This document shows, piece after piece, positions 36,213-47,743 of a stretch of 62,950 nt of DNA; within the stretch, counting starts at the first letter, position 1; each line of letters opens with the position of its first letter. The translations under genes and the position numbers were made by a program. The notes under the pieces are model-generated. The model ran no database searches. It saw only the letters and a program-made list of their open reading frames with translations, and was not told the DNA's origin. Origin of the DNA: Paludibacteraceae bacterium. Lineage in GTDB: Bacteria > Bacteroidota > Bacteroidia > Bacteroidales > Paludibacteraceae. The DNA is taken from NCBI GenBank assembly GCA_017646805.1, contig JAGCLW010000038.1, positions 1 to 62,950 of the forward strand, in the 5' to 3' direction.

Positions 36213-38561
36213 ATGGCAACCAATTTAGTTATAGTTGAGTCTCCGGCAAAAGCAAAAACCATAGAAAAATTTTTAGGAAAAGATTTTAAAGTAATGTCCA
36301 GCATGGGACACATTAGAGATTTGGAAGGAAAAGGTTTGTGTATAGATATAAAAAATAATTTTTTGCCGGAATATGCTATTTCAAAAGATAAAAAACAATT
36401 AGTTGCAGAACTTAAAAAAGAAGCAAAAAAAGCAGATCTTGTTTGGCTTGCTTCCGATGAAGACCGCGAAGGAGAGGCTATTTCGTGGCATCTTAAAGAA
36501 GTTCTTGGTATAGATGAAAAAAAACTTCGTCGGATTGTTTTTCATGAAATTACAAAATCTGCCATTCTTAATGCGATAGAAAATCCTCGTTCCATAGATA
36601 TCAATCTTGTCAATGCTCAACAAGCACGTCGTGTTCTTGATCGAATTGTTGGTTTTGAAGTTTCTCCCGTTTTATGGAAAAAAATTCGTCCGCAATTATC
36701 TGCGGGAAGAGTTCAGAGTGTAGCAGTGAGATTGATTGTGGAAAGAGAGCGAGAAATTGCTCAATTTCAAGAAGAATCTTCATATAAAGTTGTTGCTTTA
36801 TTTAAAGTAAAAAATGAAGCTGGAAAACTAATAGATTTAAAAGCCGAATTACAACGTAGATTGAAATCGAAAGAAGAAGCAATGACTTTTTTGGAAAGTT
36901 GTAAAGATGCAACATTTGAGGTTGAAAGCGTAATGTTGAAACCTGTAAAACGTTCTCCGGCAGCCCCTTTCACAACATCTACACTTCAACAAGAAGCAGC
37001 TCGAAAATTAGGTTTTTCGGTTAATCAAACAATGCGTTTGGCTCAATCTTTATACGAATCAGGACACATTACATATATGCGTACCGATTCGGTTAATTTA
37101 TCTTCGTTGGCAATTAATACCGCAAAGCAAGAAATTATCGCAATGGCCGGAGAAGATTATTCAAAAGTAAGGCAATATCATACCAATAGCAAAGGAGCAC
37201 AAGAAGCTCATGAAGCTATTCGTCCTACGTATATGAATAATCATACGATAGAAGGGAATCGACAAGAACAACGTTTGTATGAATTGATTTGGAAACGTAC
37301 AATCGCATCGCAAATGACTGATGCTGAAATTGAACGTACAACAGTTTGTATTGGAATAAGCAATTCGAAAGAAAAATTTATAGTAAGTGGCGAAGTATTG
37401 AAATTTGACGGATTTTTAAAAGTTTATTTAGAATCGACAGATGAAGAAGAAGATAACAATGAAGAATCTATGCTTCCGCCACTTTTAGAAGGAGATGTTC
37501 TTACTTGGAAAGAAATTATCGCACAAGAACGTTTTTCTCAACAACCGGCACGCTATACAGAAGCAAGTTTGGTAAAGAAAATGGAAGAACTTGGAATAGG
37601 TCGTCCATCAACTTATGCTCCAACGATTTCTACGATACAAAAAAGAGGTTATGTTGAAAAAGGAGATAAAGAAGGGGAGCCACGAATTTATAACATCTTG
37701 TCAATTGATGATAAAAATAATTTATCAGATTTAAACAAAACGGAATTAAAGGGAAAAGATAAAGGGAAATTGATGCCAACAGATACGGGTCTTGTTGTGA
37801 CTGATTTTTTGATGGAATCATTTGAAAAAATTTTGGACTATAATTTTACGGCAAGTGTAGAAAAAGATTTTGATGAAATTGCAGAAGGAAAAATAGAGTG
37901 GACGAATAGTTTGAATTTGTTTTATAGAGATTTTCATCCTCATGTCGAAGCTGCAGAAAATATTTCGCAAGGACATAAGGTTGGCGAACGAATTTTAGGT
38001 TTAGATCCAAAAACGAATCGTCAAATTTCTGTTAAAATAGGTCGATTCGGTCCGGTAGCTCAAATTGGTGTGGCAACAGATGATGAAAAACCTCTTTTTG
38101 CAAGTTTGAGAAAAAATCAAAGTATCGAAACGATTACGTTGGAAGAAGTTTTGGATTTGTTTAAATTACCTCGCAATTTAGGTCAATATGAAGAGAAAGA
38201 CGTAAAAGTTGCAGTTGGTCGGTTTGGTCCTTATATCCAACATGATGGAAAATTTGTTTCACTTCCAAAAGAAGAAGATCCAATGATTGTTTCTTTGGAA
38301 CGAGCAATAGAATTGATAGAACAAAAACGCGAAGAAGACAAAAATAGACTGATAAAATCTTTTGAAGAAGAACCAGAACTTCAGATTTTGAATGGTCGAT
38401 TCGGTCCTTATATTGTGTATAAAAAGAAAAATTATAAAATACCAAAAACTGTTGAGGCAAAAGATTTAACAATTGAAGATTGCAAAAAATATATCGAGCA
38501 AGATCAAAAAGGAAGTGGAAGAAAATCGGTTTCGACAAAAACCAAACGAACTAAAAAATAA
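36213..38561 (+). CDS. topA: DNA topoisomerase I
   Basis: Type IA topoisomerase relaxing negative supercoils. The 782-residue protein starts with the Toprim domain (LVIVESPAKAKTIEKFLG, then ASDEDREGEAISWHLKEV). The catalytic tyrosine is Tyr288, in HITYMRTDSVNLS. The C-terminus lacks zinc fingers and instead carries several GRFGP-type topoisomerase C-terminal repeats (GRFGPVAQIG, GRFGPYIQHDGKFVSLP, GRFGPYIVYKKKNYKIP) and a basic tail, as in other Bacteroidota. It is separated from gpmI by a hairpin. Confidence 0.96.
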   Translation: MATNLVIVESPAKAKTIEKFLGKDFKVMSSMGHIRDLEGKGLCIDIKNNFLPEYAISKDKKQLVAELKKEAKKADLVWLASDEDREGEAISWHLKEVLGIDEKKLRRIVFHEITKSAILNAIENPRSIDINLVNAQQARRVLDRIVGFEVSPVLWKKIRPQLSAGRVQSVAVRLIVEREREIAQFQEESSYKVVALFKVKNEAGKLIDLKAELQRRLKSKEEAMTFLESCKDATFEVESVMLKPVKRSPAAPFTTSTLQQEAARKLGFSVNQTMRLAQSLYESGHITYMRTDSVNLSSLAINTAKQEIIAMAGEDYSKVRQYHTNSKGAQEAHEAIRPTYMNNHTIEGNRQEQRLYELIWKRTIASQMTDAEIERTTVCIGISNSKEKFIVSGEVLKFDGFLKVYLESTDEEEDNNEESMLPPLLEGDVLTWKEIIAQERFSQQPARYTEASLVKKMEELGIGRPSTYAPTISTIQKRGYVEKGDKEGEPRIYNILSIDDKNNLSDLNKTELKGKDKGKLMPTDTGLVVTDFLMESFEKILDYNFTASVEKDFDEIAEGKIEWTNSLNLFYRDFHPHVEAAENISQGHKVGERILGLDPKTNRQISVKIGRFGPVAQIGVATDDEKPLFASLRKNQSIETITLEEVLDLFKLPRNLGQYEEKDVKVAVGRFGPYIQHDGKFVSLPKEEDPMIVSLERAIELIEQKREEDKNRLIKSFEEEPELQILNGRFGPYIVYKKKNYKIPKTVEAKDLTIEDCKKYIEQDQKGSGRKSVSTKTKRTKK

Positions 38562-38574
38562 AATTCTTTAATAT

Positions 38575-39477
38575 ATGACAAAGAAAAACTTTTTAATCGG
38601 ACTAATTGTTGTTCTTGGTGTTTTGGCAATTGTGATTTTAGGAATACAATTCGGAACATTGAAGATGGAAAACGAAAAACAGCAAGAAGATCTCGCTGCT
38701 TTTGAAGAATTGTTTGAATGGGAAAAACAACAACAAGAACAAGAAATGCTTTCTTTGCAAGCCGAAATTGAAGGTTATAGAGGAATGCCAATTGGCAACG
38801 ATTCTTTGTTGGCAAAACTTGATGAACAAAAACAAAAGATTCAATTGCTTTTGGAAGAATTAAAACAAGTAAAATCAACAAGTGGCAAGCGAATCAAAGA
38901 ATTACAAGAAGAATTGTCTGTCGTGCGACTTGTATTAAGAGATTATATTCGTCAAGTAGATTCTTTGAATCGAATCAATTATGCTTTGACAGAAGAAAAC
39001 ATCAAAGTTAAAGCTCAAATTAAAGAAACTCAACAACAAGTTAATGTTCTGACCGAACAAAAACAATCAATGTCGGAAGTGATAACGCGAGCTTCACGTT
39101 TGGAAGCCGACCAAATTTCGGTTGAAACGTTGACTAAAAAAGGAAAATCAACAAAAAAATTAAGAAAAATCAATAAAATTGCCATCACGTTTTCCATTGC
39201 AAAAAATGTAACAGCAAATACAGGATACAAAACCGTTTATCTTCGTATCTTGAAACCTTCGCAAGAAGTGATTTGTAAAAACACAAATCGTGATGTCTTT
39301 TCTTTTGAAGGAGCAAAAATCCCTTATACGGCAAAACGTGATATTGAATACAAAGGAGAAAGACTTACCGAAACGGTTTATTACATTGTGAATGAAACGT
39401 TGCTTTCGGGATCGTACAAAGTAGATTTGTTTGCCGATGGACAAGTTATAGGAACAACAAAATTTAAATTAAATTAA
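38575..39477 (+). CDS. Membrane-anchored coiled-coil protein of unknown function
   Basis: The 300-residue protein has a single N-terminal membrane helix ([20 protein letters not shown], about residues 6-25). A long Glu/Gln/Lys-rich coiled coil runs from about residue 30 to 175, followed by a small beta-rich C-terminal domain ([28 protein letters not shown], then [20 protein letters not shown]). The topology predicts a periplasmic rod ending in a globular head. I recall similar Bacteroidota proteins annotated only as hypothetical. It lies between topA and the fumarase gene, with 13- and 16-base gaps, suggesting co-transcription. Confidence 0.75.
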   Translation: MTKKNFLIGLIVVLGVLAIVILGIQFGTLKMENEKQQEDLAAFEELFEWEKQQQEQEMLSLQAEIEGYRGMPIGNDSLLAKLDEQKQKIQLLLEELKQVKSTSGKRIKELQEELSVVRLVLRDYIRQVDSLNRINYALTEENIKVKAQIKETQQQVNVLTEQKQSMSEVITRASRLEADQISVETLTKKGKSTKKLRKINKIAITFSIAKNVTANTGYKTVYLRILKPSQEVICKNTNRDVFSFEGAKIPYTAKRDIEYKGERLTETVYYIVNETLLSGSYKVDLFADGQVIGTTKFKLN

Positions 39478-39493
39478 AAAAAATATAAATCGT

Positions 39494-41107
39494 ATGGAAA
39501 ATTTCAAATATGCCCCTATGTTTCAATTAGGGAAAGACAAAACGGAATATTATTTATTGACAAAAGATTATGTTTCTGTCGGAGAATTTGAGGGAAAACC
39601 AATATTGAAAATTGAAAAAGAAGGATTAACCGCTATGGCTAATGCCGCTTTTAGAGACGTATCATTCCTTCTTCGTAGAGAACATAATGATCAAGTTGCC
39701 AAAATTCTTTCAGACCCTGAAGCTTCGGATAATGACAAATATGTGGCATTGACTTTTTTGCGTAATGCAGAAATTGCTTGCAAAGGAAAACTTCCTCTTT
39801 GTCAAGACACAGGAACGGCAATCATTCATGGAGAAAAAGGACAACAAGTTTGGACCGGATTCTCCGATGAAGAAGCTTTGTCATTGGGTGTATATAAAAC
39901 ATATACAGAAGAAAATCTACGCTATTCACAAAATGCTCCGTTGAACATGTACGACGAAGTGAATACAAAATGCAATCTTCCTGCACAAATCGATATTGAA
40001 GCCACAGAAGGCATGGAATATCATTTTCTTTGTGTAACAAAAGGTGGCGGTTCGGCCAATAAAACATATCTTTATCAAGAAACAAAAGCCTTGCTCAATC
40101 CGGATACTCTTGTTCCTTTTTTGGTAAGTAAAATGAAAACATTAGGAACAGCGGCTTGTCCTCCATATCATATTGCATTTGTTATTGGTGGAACTTCTGC
40201 CGAAAAAAATCTTCTTACGGTAAAATTGGCATCTACACATTATTATGATGAATTACCAACAACGGGAGATGAAACAGGACGTGCTTTTCGTGATGTTGAA
40301 TTAGAAAAACAAGTATTGGAAGAAGCGTATAAAATTGGTCTTGGAGCTCAATTTGGTGGAAAATATTTTGCTCATGATATTCGTATAATTCGATTGCCAC
40401 GACATGGAGCAAGCTGTCCTGTTGGTTTAGGAGTAAGCTGTTCGGCCGATCGTAATATCAAATGCAAAATAAACAAAGATGGAATTTGGATTGAAAAAAT
40501 GGATGATAATCCGACACGTTGTATTCCTGAAGAATTGCGTAATGCCGGAGAAGGAGACGCTGTGAAAATTAATCTAAATCAGCCAATGAGTGAAATTCTT
40601 AAAGAATTAACTAAATATCCGGTGGCAACACGCCTTTCTTTAAATGGAACAATTATCGTTGGGCGAGATATTGCTCATGCAAAAATTAAAGAACGTTTGG
40701 ACAGAGGAGAAGCAATGCCGGAGTATCTGAAAAATCATCCGATTTATTATGCCGGTCCGGCAAAAACTCCGAAAGGAATGCCTTGTGGTTCTATGGGACC
40801 AACTACAGCCGGACGTATGGATCCGTATGTTGATTTATTTCAAAGTCATGGAGGTGGAATGGTGATGTTGGCAAAAGGAAATCGAAGCCAACAAGTCACA
40901 GATGCGTGCAAAAAGCATGGTGGTTTTTATTTGGGTTCAATCGGTGGTCCGGCAGCAATTTTGGCTCAAAACAACATTAAAAGCATAGAATGTGTTGAAT
41001 ATCCTGAATTAGGAATGGAAGCAATTTGGAAAATTGAAGTTGTTGATTTTCCTGCGTTTATTCTTGTTGATGACAAAGGAAATGACTTTTTTAAGAAAAT
41101 AAATTAA
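39494..41107 (+). CDS. fumA: Fumarate hydratase, class I ([4Fe-4S])
   Basis: Iron-sulfur fumarase interconverting fumarate and malate. The 537-residue single chain combines the alpha domain ([19 protein letters not shown] with a cluster cysteine, then [21 protein letters not shown]) and the beta domain ([30 protein letters not shown]). This is the FumA/FumB layout rather than the split two-subunit form. All segments expected for cluster binding are present. It ends one base before the U32 gene. Confidence 0.92.
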   Translation: MENFKYAPMFQLGKDKTEYYLLTKDYVSVGEFEGKPILKIEKEGLTAMANAAFRDVSFLLRREHNDQVAKILSDPEASDNDKYVALTFLRNAEIACKGKLPLCQDTGTAIIHGEKGQQVWTGFSDEEALSLGVYKTYTEENLRYSQNAPLNMYDEVNTKCNLPAQIDIEATEGMEYHFLCVTKGGGSANKTYLYQETKALLNPDTLVPFLVSKMKTLGTAACPPYHIAFVIGGTSAEKNLLTVKLASTHYYDELPTTGDETGRAFRDVELEKQVLEEAYKIGLGAQFGGKYFAHDIRIIRLPRHGASCPVGLGVSCSADRNIKCKINKDGIWIEKMDDNPTRCIPEELRNAGEGDAVKINLNQPMSEILKELTKYPVATRLSLNGTIIVGRDIAHAKIKERLDRGEAMPEYLKNHPIYYAGPAKTPKGMPCGSMGPTTAGRMDPYVDLFQSHGGGMVMLAKGNRSQQVTDACKKHGGFYLGSIGGPAAILAQNNIKSIECVEYPELGMEAIWKIEVVDFPAFILVDDKGNDFFKKIN

Positions 41108-42379
41108 ATGAATAATATTCAGCGAAAAGATATAGAAATAATGGCTCCTGCCGGTTCGTGGGAAAGTTTGTCGGCGGCAATTAAAGCAGGAGCCAATTCC
41201 GTATATTTTGGAATCGAAAATCTAAATATGCGATCTCGTTCGTCAAATAATTTCACAACTGAAGATCTTCGAGAAATTGTTCGTATTTGCAACGATGCAG
41301 GTGTAAAGTCATATTTAACTATCAATACGGTGATTTATGATGAAGATTTGCGTTTGATGAGAGAAATTGTTGATGTGGCAAAAGAGAGTGGAGTTAGTGC
41401 TATAATTGCGGCTGATGTGGCGGTGATGTCTTATGCATTTTCTCAAGGAGTGGAAGTTCATTTAAGTACGCAATTGAATATTGCAAATATTGAAGCATTA
41501 CGTTTTTATGCTCAATTTGCAGATGTTGTAGTATTGGCGAGAGAACTAAATATGGAGCAAGTTGCCGAAATTTATCGTCAAATTGTAGAACAACATATTT
41601 GTGGACCGAAAGGCGAATTGATACGAATCGAGATGTTTTGTCATGGAGCTCTTTGTATGGCAGTTTCAGGAAAATGTTATCTTAGTTTGCATGACACGAA
41701 TCATTCTGCCAATCGTGGTGCTTGTATGCAACTTTGTCGTCGGAGTTATATTGTGACAGAAAAAGGGACGGATCGCGAATTGGAGATTGATAACGAATAT
41801 ATCATGTCTCCAAAAGATCTTAAAACGATTCATTTTTTAAATAAAATGCTGGATAGCGGAGTTCGTGTATTCAAAATCGAAGGAAGAGCTCGTGCGGCAG
41901 AATACGTGAATACCGTAGTATCTTGTTACGGAGAAGCAATAGATGCATATCTAACCGATTCATTTACTGAAGAGAAAATCGAAAATTGGAATTCACGTTT
42001 GTCTCGGGTTTTTAATCGTGGATTTTGGAATGGATATTATCTTGGACAGCGTTTGGGCGAATGGAGTTCTAAATATGGCTCGGAAGCGACGGTTAAGAAA
42101 GTTTACATTGGAAAATGTACCAATTATTTTACAAAAGCAGGAGTGGCAGAATTTTTAATTGAAACACAAACGCTTGAGTTAGGAGATGAAATGTTGGTCA
42201 CTGGACCAACAACCGGAGCTTATGAAAAAACAGTTGAAGAATTGCGAGTGGATTACAAAAATGTAAAAATTGCACAAAAAGGAGATCTTGTTTCCATAAA
42301 AGTTGATGAAAGAATCCGTCGCAATGACAAGTTATTTAAGTGGAAAGATGCCCGATTAGTAAACGATAGTCAGGATTGA
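41108..42379 (+). CDS. U32-family protein (TrhP/YegQ-like, tRNA hydroxylation type)
   Basis: The 423-residue protein matches the U32 family once called collagenase-like peptidases. The start IMAPAGSWESLSAAIKAGANSVYFG is typical of the TIM-barrel. The family signature EMFCHGALCMAVSGKCYLS carries the cysteine cluster, with a second one in RGACMQLCRRSY. In E. coli, YegQ/TrhP with prephenate-derived chemistry hydroxylates U34 of tRNA to ho5U, so an RNA-modifying role is more likely than proteolysis. The exact paralogue is uncertain. It starts directly after the fumarase stop. Confidence 0.82.
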   Translation: MNNIQRKDIEIMAPAGSWESLSAAIKAGANSVYFGIENLNMRSRSSNNFTTEDLREIVRICNDAGVKSYLTINTVIYDEDLRLMREIVDVAKESGVSAIIAADVAVMSYAFSQGVEVHLSTQLNIANIEALRFYAQFADVVVLARELNMEQVAEIYRQIVEQHICGPKGELIRIEMFCHGALCMAVSGKCYLSLHDTNHSANRGACMQLCRRSYIVTEKGTDRELEIDNEYIMSPKDLKTIHFLNKMLDSGVRVFKIEGRARAAEYVNTVVSCYGEAIDAYLTDSFTEEKIENWNSRLSRVFNRGFWNGYYLGQRLGEWSSKYGSEATVKKVYIGKCTNYFTKAGVAEFLIETQTLELGDEMLVTGPTTGAYEKTVEELRVDYKNVKIAQKGDLVSIKVDERIRRNDKLFKWKDARLVNDSQD

Positions 42380-42391
42380 TAGAAAAGTTTT

Positions 42392-42423
42392 TTTGGATAT
42401 AAAAAAAATATATATTATCTTTG
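42392..42423 (+). promoter_or_regulatory. Bacteroidota promoter for tRNA-Gln
   Basis: TTTG at 42392-42395, 20 bases, then TATCTTTG at 42416-42423. This is the clearest consensus promoter in the window. Confidence 0.8.
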
Positions 42424-42454
42424 CACAGCATTTGAGAAAATGCAAATGAGTGTT

Positions 42455-42525
42455 TGTCTCATGGTGTAACGGTAGCACTACAGTTTTTGGTACTGTCTGT
42501 TAAGGTTCGAATCCTTATGAGACAA
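42455..42525 (+). tRNA. tRNA-Gln (anticodon UUG)
   Basis: Acceptor stem TGTCTCA / TGAGACA, discriminator A, D-stem GTG / CAC, anticodon stem ACAGT / ACTGT around loop TTTTGGT (anticodon TTG), and a T-arm AAGG-TTCGAAT-CCTT. Length 71 nt, with no encoded CCA. A promoter and a terminator bracket it. It is a substrate type for MnmG/MnmD wobble modification. Confidence 0.95.
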
Positions 42526-42526
42526 C

Positions 42527-42559
42527 AAAGCCGATTGAAAAATGTCAATCGGCTTTTTT
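42527..42559 (+). terminator. Terminator after tRNA-Gln
   Basis: Perfect 12-bp stem AAAGCCGATTGA / TCAATCGGCTTT (42527-42538 with 42545-42556), 6-nt loop, followed by TTTC. Confidence 0.88.
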
Positions 42560-42567
42560 CTTATTAA

Positions 42568-44205
<1,638 letters not shown>

Positions 44206-44215
44206 ATTTAACAAT

Positions 44216-44251
44216 AAAAGGTAGTGTCGATTTATTTGCACTACCTTTTTG
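44216..44251 (+). terminator. Rho-independent terminator after the ABC-F gene
   Basis: Stem AAGGTAGTG / CACTACCTT (about 44218-44226 with 44239-44247), 12-nt loop, followed by TTT. Confidence 0.8.
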
Positions 44252-44274
44252 ATTTTTTAGAGTATAAAATTTTT

Positions 44275-44282
44275 TATCTTTG
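44275..44282 (+). promoter_or_regulatory. Bacteroidota -7 box for thiD
   Basis: TATCTTTG, 28 bases before the thiD ATG. There is no room for a TPP riboswitch between the terminator and this box. Confidence 0.6.
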
Positions 44283-44310
44283 CGAGATGAAATGTTGATT
44301 TTTTAAGAAA

Positions 44311-45132
44311 ATGAAGAAGAAATATCCGATTGTACTTTCTATTGCAGGAAGTGATCCAAGTGGAGGAGCAGGAATTCAGGCAGATATTAAAACGATTTCA
44401 GCGATAGGAGCTTATGCGGCAACAGCAATTACTGCGGTTGTTGATGAAAATACACATAGTGTTTCCGGCATATATCCGGTACCAACAGATTTTGTGTTAG
44501 GACAGATTGATTCGGTGATTACTGATATTGGAGCAGATGCAATAAAAATTGGAATGCTTCATTCTCCGGAATTGATACGTGTTTTGGCAAAAAAAATACA
44601 AACGTATGGAGTCAAACACATCGTTCTTGATCCGGTGATGGTTGCTACATCAGGAGATTCTTTGATGAAACAAGGTTTGGCAGAAGCCTTAAAATCAGAT
44701 TTATTATCGTTGGCGACAATTATTACTCCAAATATTCCCGAAGCAGAACAATTATTACAACGTTCTATTTTGACAAAAGAAGATATGTACGTAGCTGTAA
44801 GAGATTTGGCAGATCAATTTTCTACTTCGGTTTTGCTTAAATCGGGGCATTTGCAAGGAGATGTTTTAACCGATTTATTTTATAATCAAGAATCGAAGTC
44901 AATAGAAGAATTATCTTCTTCAAGAATTGATACGAAAAACACACATGGAACGGGTTGTACGCTTTCGTCTGCGATTGCTACATATTTAGCTTTGGGAAAT
45001 TCGCTTTCAGAATCTGTTTCTTTTGCAAAAGAATACATTTATCAAGCAATTCGTTTGGGAGCTAACTATGAAATTGGGAAAGGAAATGGTCCTGTAAACC
45101 ATTTTTGGCAAAATAATCAATACGAAAAATAA
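44311..45132 (+). CDS. thiD: Hydroxymethylpyrimidine/phosphomethylpyrimidine kinase
   Basis: Ribokinase-fold enzyme phosphorylating HMP and then HMP-phosphate in thiamine synthesis. The 273-residue protein begins LSIAGSDPSGGAGIQADIKTISAIGAYAATAITAV, then shows DPVMVATSGDSLM, ITPNIPEAEQLL and the anion-hole motif NTHGTGCTLSSAIATYLALG near residue 215. Length is normal. It stands apart from other thi genes and has its own -7 box. ThiL is found at 22.4 kb; a salvage route is possible. Confidence 0.95.
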   Translation: MKKKYPIVLSIAGSDPSGGAGIQADIKTISAIGAYAATAITAVVDENTHSVSGIYPVPTDFVLGQIDSVITDIGADAIKIGMLHSPELIRVLAKKIQTYGVKHIVLDPVMVATSGDSLMKQGLAEALKSDLLSLATIITPNIPEAEQLLQRSILTKEDMYVAVRDLADQFSTSVLLKSGHLQGDVLTDLFYNQESKSIEELSSSRIDTKNTHGTGCTLSSAIATYLALGNSLSESVSFAKEYIYQAIRLGANYEIGKGNGPVNHFWQNNQYEK

Positions 45133-45214
45133 TTTATTTAGTCATTTTATTTTATTGAAAATCAAATAGATACTATTTTTGAAGAAAAAAGTTTTAAAAA
45201 AAAATGTAAAAAAA

Positions 45215-45245
45215 TTGGCAAATTAAAAAATATACTCTATCTTTG
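45215..45245 (+). promoter_or_regulatory. Bacteroidota promoter for tRNA-Glu (and rpsT)
   Basis: TTG at 45215-45217, 20 bases, then TATCTTTG at 45238-45245. Confidence 0.75.
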
Positions 45246-45284
45246 CACTCGCAAACGGTACCGCAAAACGGAAAGTTTACAAAT

Positions 45285-45356
45285 GGTCCCTTCGTCTATC
45301 GGTTAGGACGAGAGATTTTCATTCTCTAAAGAGGAGTTCGACTCTCCTAGGGACTA
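45285..45356 (+). tRNA. tRNA-Glu (anticodon UUC)
   Basis: Acceptor GGTCCCT / AGGGACT (first pair G-U), discriminator A, D-stem GTC / GAC, anticodon stem AGAGA / TCTCT around loop TTTTCAT (anticodon TTC), and T-arm GAGGAG/CTCTCC-type with TTCGA. Length 72 nt, no encoded CCA. rpsT starts 36 bases later with no terminator between, so the two may be co-transcribed. Confidence 0.95.
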
Positions 45357-45392
45357 CAATTAAAAATTTTTTTAACAAACGTAACAACTGAG

Positions 45393-45647
45393 ATGGCAAA
45401 TCATAAATCATCTATCAAAAGAATTAGACAGACTGAGAAGCGTAGATTGCACAATAGATATTATGCTAAGTCAGCTCGTAGTGCAGTGAGAAAACTTCGT
45501 GCTACAACTGATAAGTCTGAAGCAGAAGCAATGCTACCAAAAGTTTCTTCAATGCTTGATAAGCTTGCTAAAAAGAATATCATTCATAAGAATAAAGCAG
45601 GAAATTTGAAGTCTAAGCTTGCTTGTCACATTAATAAAATGGCATGA
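45393..45647 (+). CDS. rpsT: 30S ribosomal protein S20
   Basis: The 84-residue, strongly basic helical protein starts [18 protein letters not shown] and contains [16 protein letters not shown] and [14 protein letters not shown], all typical of S20, which binds the 5' domain of 16S rRNA. It lies directly behind tRNA-Glu, probably sharing its promoter, and is followed by a terminator. Codon use is less AT-extreme than in most neighbours, as expected for a ribosomal protein. Confidence 0.97.
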   Translation: MANHKSSIKRIRQTEKRRLHNRYYAKSARSAVRKLRATTDKSEAEAMLPKVSSMLDKLAKKNIIHKNKAGNLKSKLACHINKMA

Positions 45648-45684
45648 ATTGCTTGAGAAAAGGTTAATAAATTGTCATATATGA

Positions 45685-45725
45685 GAAAAAGTCCGATTTG
45701 TTTAAATAGCAAGTTGGACTTTTTC
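45685..45725 (+). terminator. Rho-independent terminator after rpsT
   Basis: AAAAAGTCC (45685-45693) pairs with GGACTTTTT (45716-45724), with a further imperfect inner stem, followed by CTTATTTT. Confidence 0.75.
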
Positions 45726-45743
45726 TTATTTTAATTATCTTTG
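45714..45743 (+). promoter_or_regulatory. Bacteroidota promoter for radC
   Basis: TTG at 45714-45716, 19 bases, then TATCTTTG at 45736-45743, 23 bases before the radC ATG. It overlaps the rpsT terminator. Confidence 0.6.
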
Positions 45744-45766
45744 CCGTTTTTTTATTCTTTTTTGTT

Positions 45767-46468
45767 ATGAAAAAAGATGTTCATGTTCCATTATCGTCTC
45801 GTCCGCAAGAAGATTTGCCGAGAGAAAAGTTTTTGAATTTGGGAGCGGAATCGCTTTCCAAAGCAGAATTGATAGCAATTCTTATTCGTTCAGGAAGTAG
45901 AGATTGTACGGCAATTGATTTGGCGGAACAAATGTTGATTGATAATAATGGTAGTTTGAGTTTGTTAGGAAAGCGTTCGGTAAAAGAATTGGTGAGAAAG
46001 TATAATGGAATAGGGGAGACGAAAGCAATAACGATTATTGCCGCAATGGAATTATCGCGTCGACGTAGTTTGGAGCAAGCAATGCAAAAGCAGAAAATAA
46101 TTTGTAGTAGAGATGCGTTTGACGTTTTTCAACCGAAATTTGAAGATAAAAGAGTTGAAGAGTTTTGGATGATGCTGTTGAATGCGGCAAATGAAGTGAT
46201 TGATATAAAAAAAATTACGATTGGCGGTATAAATTCTACAATGGTAGATATTCGAATTTTGTTAAAAATGGCGATTGAACAATTGGCGACATCTGTTATT
46301 TTTGCTCATAATCATCCGTCAGGTAATATAAATCCAAGTAATGAAGATGTTGTTTTGACTCGCAAATTGATCACGGCTTTTCAGGCGATTGAAATTAAGC
46401 CTTTGGATCATCTTATAATTTGCGAACGAGAATTTTACAGTTTTGCAGATGAGGGGAAAATGATGTGA
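45767..46468 (+). CDS. radC: RadC family protein (JAB/JAMM domain)
   Basis: The 233-residue protein combines an N-terminal HhH-like region (LSKAELIAILIRSGSRD, then YNGIGETKAITIIAAMELSRR) with a C-terminal JAMM metalloprotease-like domain. The metal motif is intact in FAHNHPSGNINPSNEDV (about residues 184-200), giving His-x-His and Asp ligands. The family was once linked to DNA repair, but its true activity is unsettled. Length is normal. It has its own promoter and is not near any mobile element here. Confidence 0.93.
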   Translation: MKKDVHVPLSSRPQEDLPREKFLNLGAESLSKAELIAILIRSGSRDCTAIDLAEQMLIDNNGSLSLLGKRSVKELVRKYNGIGETKAITIIAAMELSRRRSLEQAMQKQKIICSRDAFDVFQPKFEDKRVEEFWMMLLNAANEVIDIKKITIGGINSTMVDIRILLKMAIEQLATSVIFAHNHPSGNINPSNEDVVLTRKLITAFQAIEIKPLDHLIICEREFYSFADEGKMM

Positions 46469-46572
46469 TTTTTTGTGTGTAAAAAAATAATTGAAGAATA
46501 TTATAAAAAAGTTTTTAGTATCTTTATGCGTTTTTTATAAAAAAACAAGTGAAAAATAAAAAAAATAAATTT

Positions 46573-47349
46573 ATGAAAATCGCAATAATTGGAACGGGAA
46601 ATATTGGAGGAGCAGTAGCAAAAGGTCTTTTGAAAGATCATTTTGCTGCTCAAAATCTTATTATTGTGGATTTGAATCTTTCTGTTCTTGAAGAGTTCAA
46701 ATCTTTGAATAATTCTCTAAATACGACGACAGATGCTGTTTGGGCAACTTCTCAGGCGGATATGGTTATTCTTGCTGTAAAACCTTGGTTGGTTGATACT
46801 CTTTTGAGTCAAATTCAATCGTCGCTGACGAAGGATAAGATTTTTGTTTGTATTGCGGCGGGAGTGGATTTTTCCATGATAAAAAAACATGTTAATAATG
46901 GAATGCCGATCTTCCGAGTGATGCCAAATACAGCGATGGTAATTGGAGAGAGTATGACTTTGATTTCTTCGGAAGATGCTACGAAAGATCAAGAAAATTT
47001 TGTTGTTGAATTATTCAATAAATTAGGGAAGGCTGTAATTATTCCGGAGAAAATGATGGGGGCGGCGACTTCTGTTGCTTCATGCGGAATTGCATATGCA
47101 CTTCGATATTTGAGAGCTGCAACGGAAGGAGCGGTTGAATTGGGATTTAGAGCTGATGAGGCACAGCAAATCGTTGCACAAACGATGAAAGGTGCGGCGG
47201 AGTTGATTTTGAAAAATCCGGAATCTCATGCTGAGGTGGAAATTGATAAAGTTTGTACTCCTGGAGGTTGGACAATAAAAGGTCTGAATGAAATGGAGGC
47301 GAACGGGTTTTCTAATGCAGTAATTAAGGGATTAAAAGCAAATAATTGA
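46573..47349 (+). CDS. proC: Pyrroline-5-carboxylate reductase
   Basis: Last step of proline synthesis: NAD(P)H-dependent reduction of pyrroline-5-carboxylate. The 258-residue protein starts MKIAIIGTGNIGGAVAKGL, the Rossmann loop. I took the ATG at 46573 instead of a GTG at 46549. Conserved blocks are ILAVKPWLVDTLLSQI, FRVMPNTAMVIGESMTLI, and the C-terminal VCTPGGWTIKGLNEME. proA and the end of proB are found at the far right of the window. A TATCTTTA box at 46519-46526 may be its promoter. Confidence 0.93.
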   Translation: MKIAIIGTGNIGGAVAKGLLKDHFAAQNLIIVDLNLSVLEEFKSLNNSLNTTTDAVWATSQADMVILAVKPWLVDTLLSQIQSSLTKDKIFVCIAAGVDFSMIKKHVNNGMPIFRVMPNTAMVIGESMTLISSEDATKDQENFVVELFNKLGKAVIIPEKMMGAATSVASCGIAYALRYLRAATEGAVELGFRADEAQQIVAQTMKGAAELILKNPESHAEVEIDKVCTPGGWTIKGLNEMEANGFSNAVIKGLKANN

Positions 47350-47741
47350 TGAGGCAAATAGGTCAGAAAATTTGGAATTGGAAAGAAACGATTGCTGTTG
47401 TTGTTGTTATTTTTTACATGTCAATTGTTCGTGTTCCATCTGACGTTCAGCAATTCTTTTTTCCTCATTTTGATAAATTTGTTCATTTTGTTTGTTATTT
47501 AGCTTTGTCATTCGTTTTCATGTATAATTTTGGTCGAGTGACATCGAAAACGATTTTTATATCATTATTTTTCTCTATTATTTATGGCGGAATAATTGAA
47601 TTGATACAACAGTATTTTTTGCTTTTACGTACGGGAGATTTGTATGATTTTTTGAGCGATATAATTGGTGCAATAATAGGAGTGATAATTTTTCTTTTGA
47701 TAGAAAAAGTTTTTATAAAAAAACACACGAATAAAAATTGA
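47349..47741 (+). CDS. VanZ-like membrane protein
   Basis: The 130-residue protein has four hydrophobic segments and the VanZ-like pattern: DKFVHFVCYLALSFVFMYNFGR in the middle and GGIIELIQQYF followed by GDLYDFLSDIIGAIIGVIIFLLI at the end. The start ATG overlaps the proC stop (TGATG). VanZ relatives affect envelope antibiotics tolerance in some bacteria, but the function of stand-alone members is unknown. It is followed directly by dprA, so the three genes form a tight cluster. Confidence 0.8.
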   Translation: MRQIGQKIWNWKETIAVVVVIFYMSIVRVPSDVQQFFFPHFDKFVHFVCYLALSFVFMYNFGRVTSKTIFISLFFSIIYGGIIELIQQYFLLLRTGDLYDFLSDIIGAIIGVIIFLLIEKVFIKKHTNKN

Positions 47742-47743
47742 TT

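Noticed and set aside
44206..44310. TPP riboswitch before thiD, and an FMN riboswitch before ribD
   Set aside because: The gap before thiD is filled by a terminator and a -7 box. ribD begins two bases after tyrS. Neither leaves room for an aptamer, and no THI or RFN element is visible.
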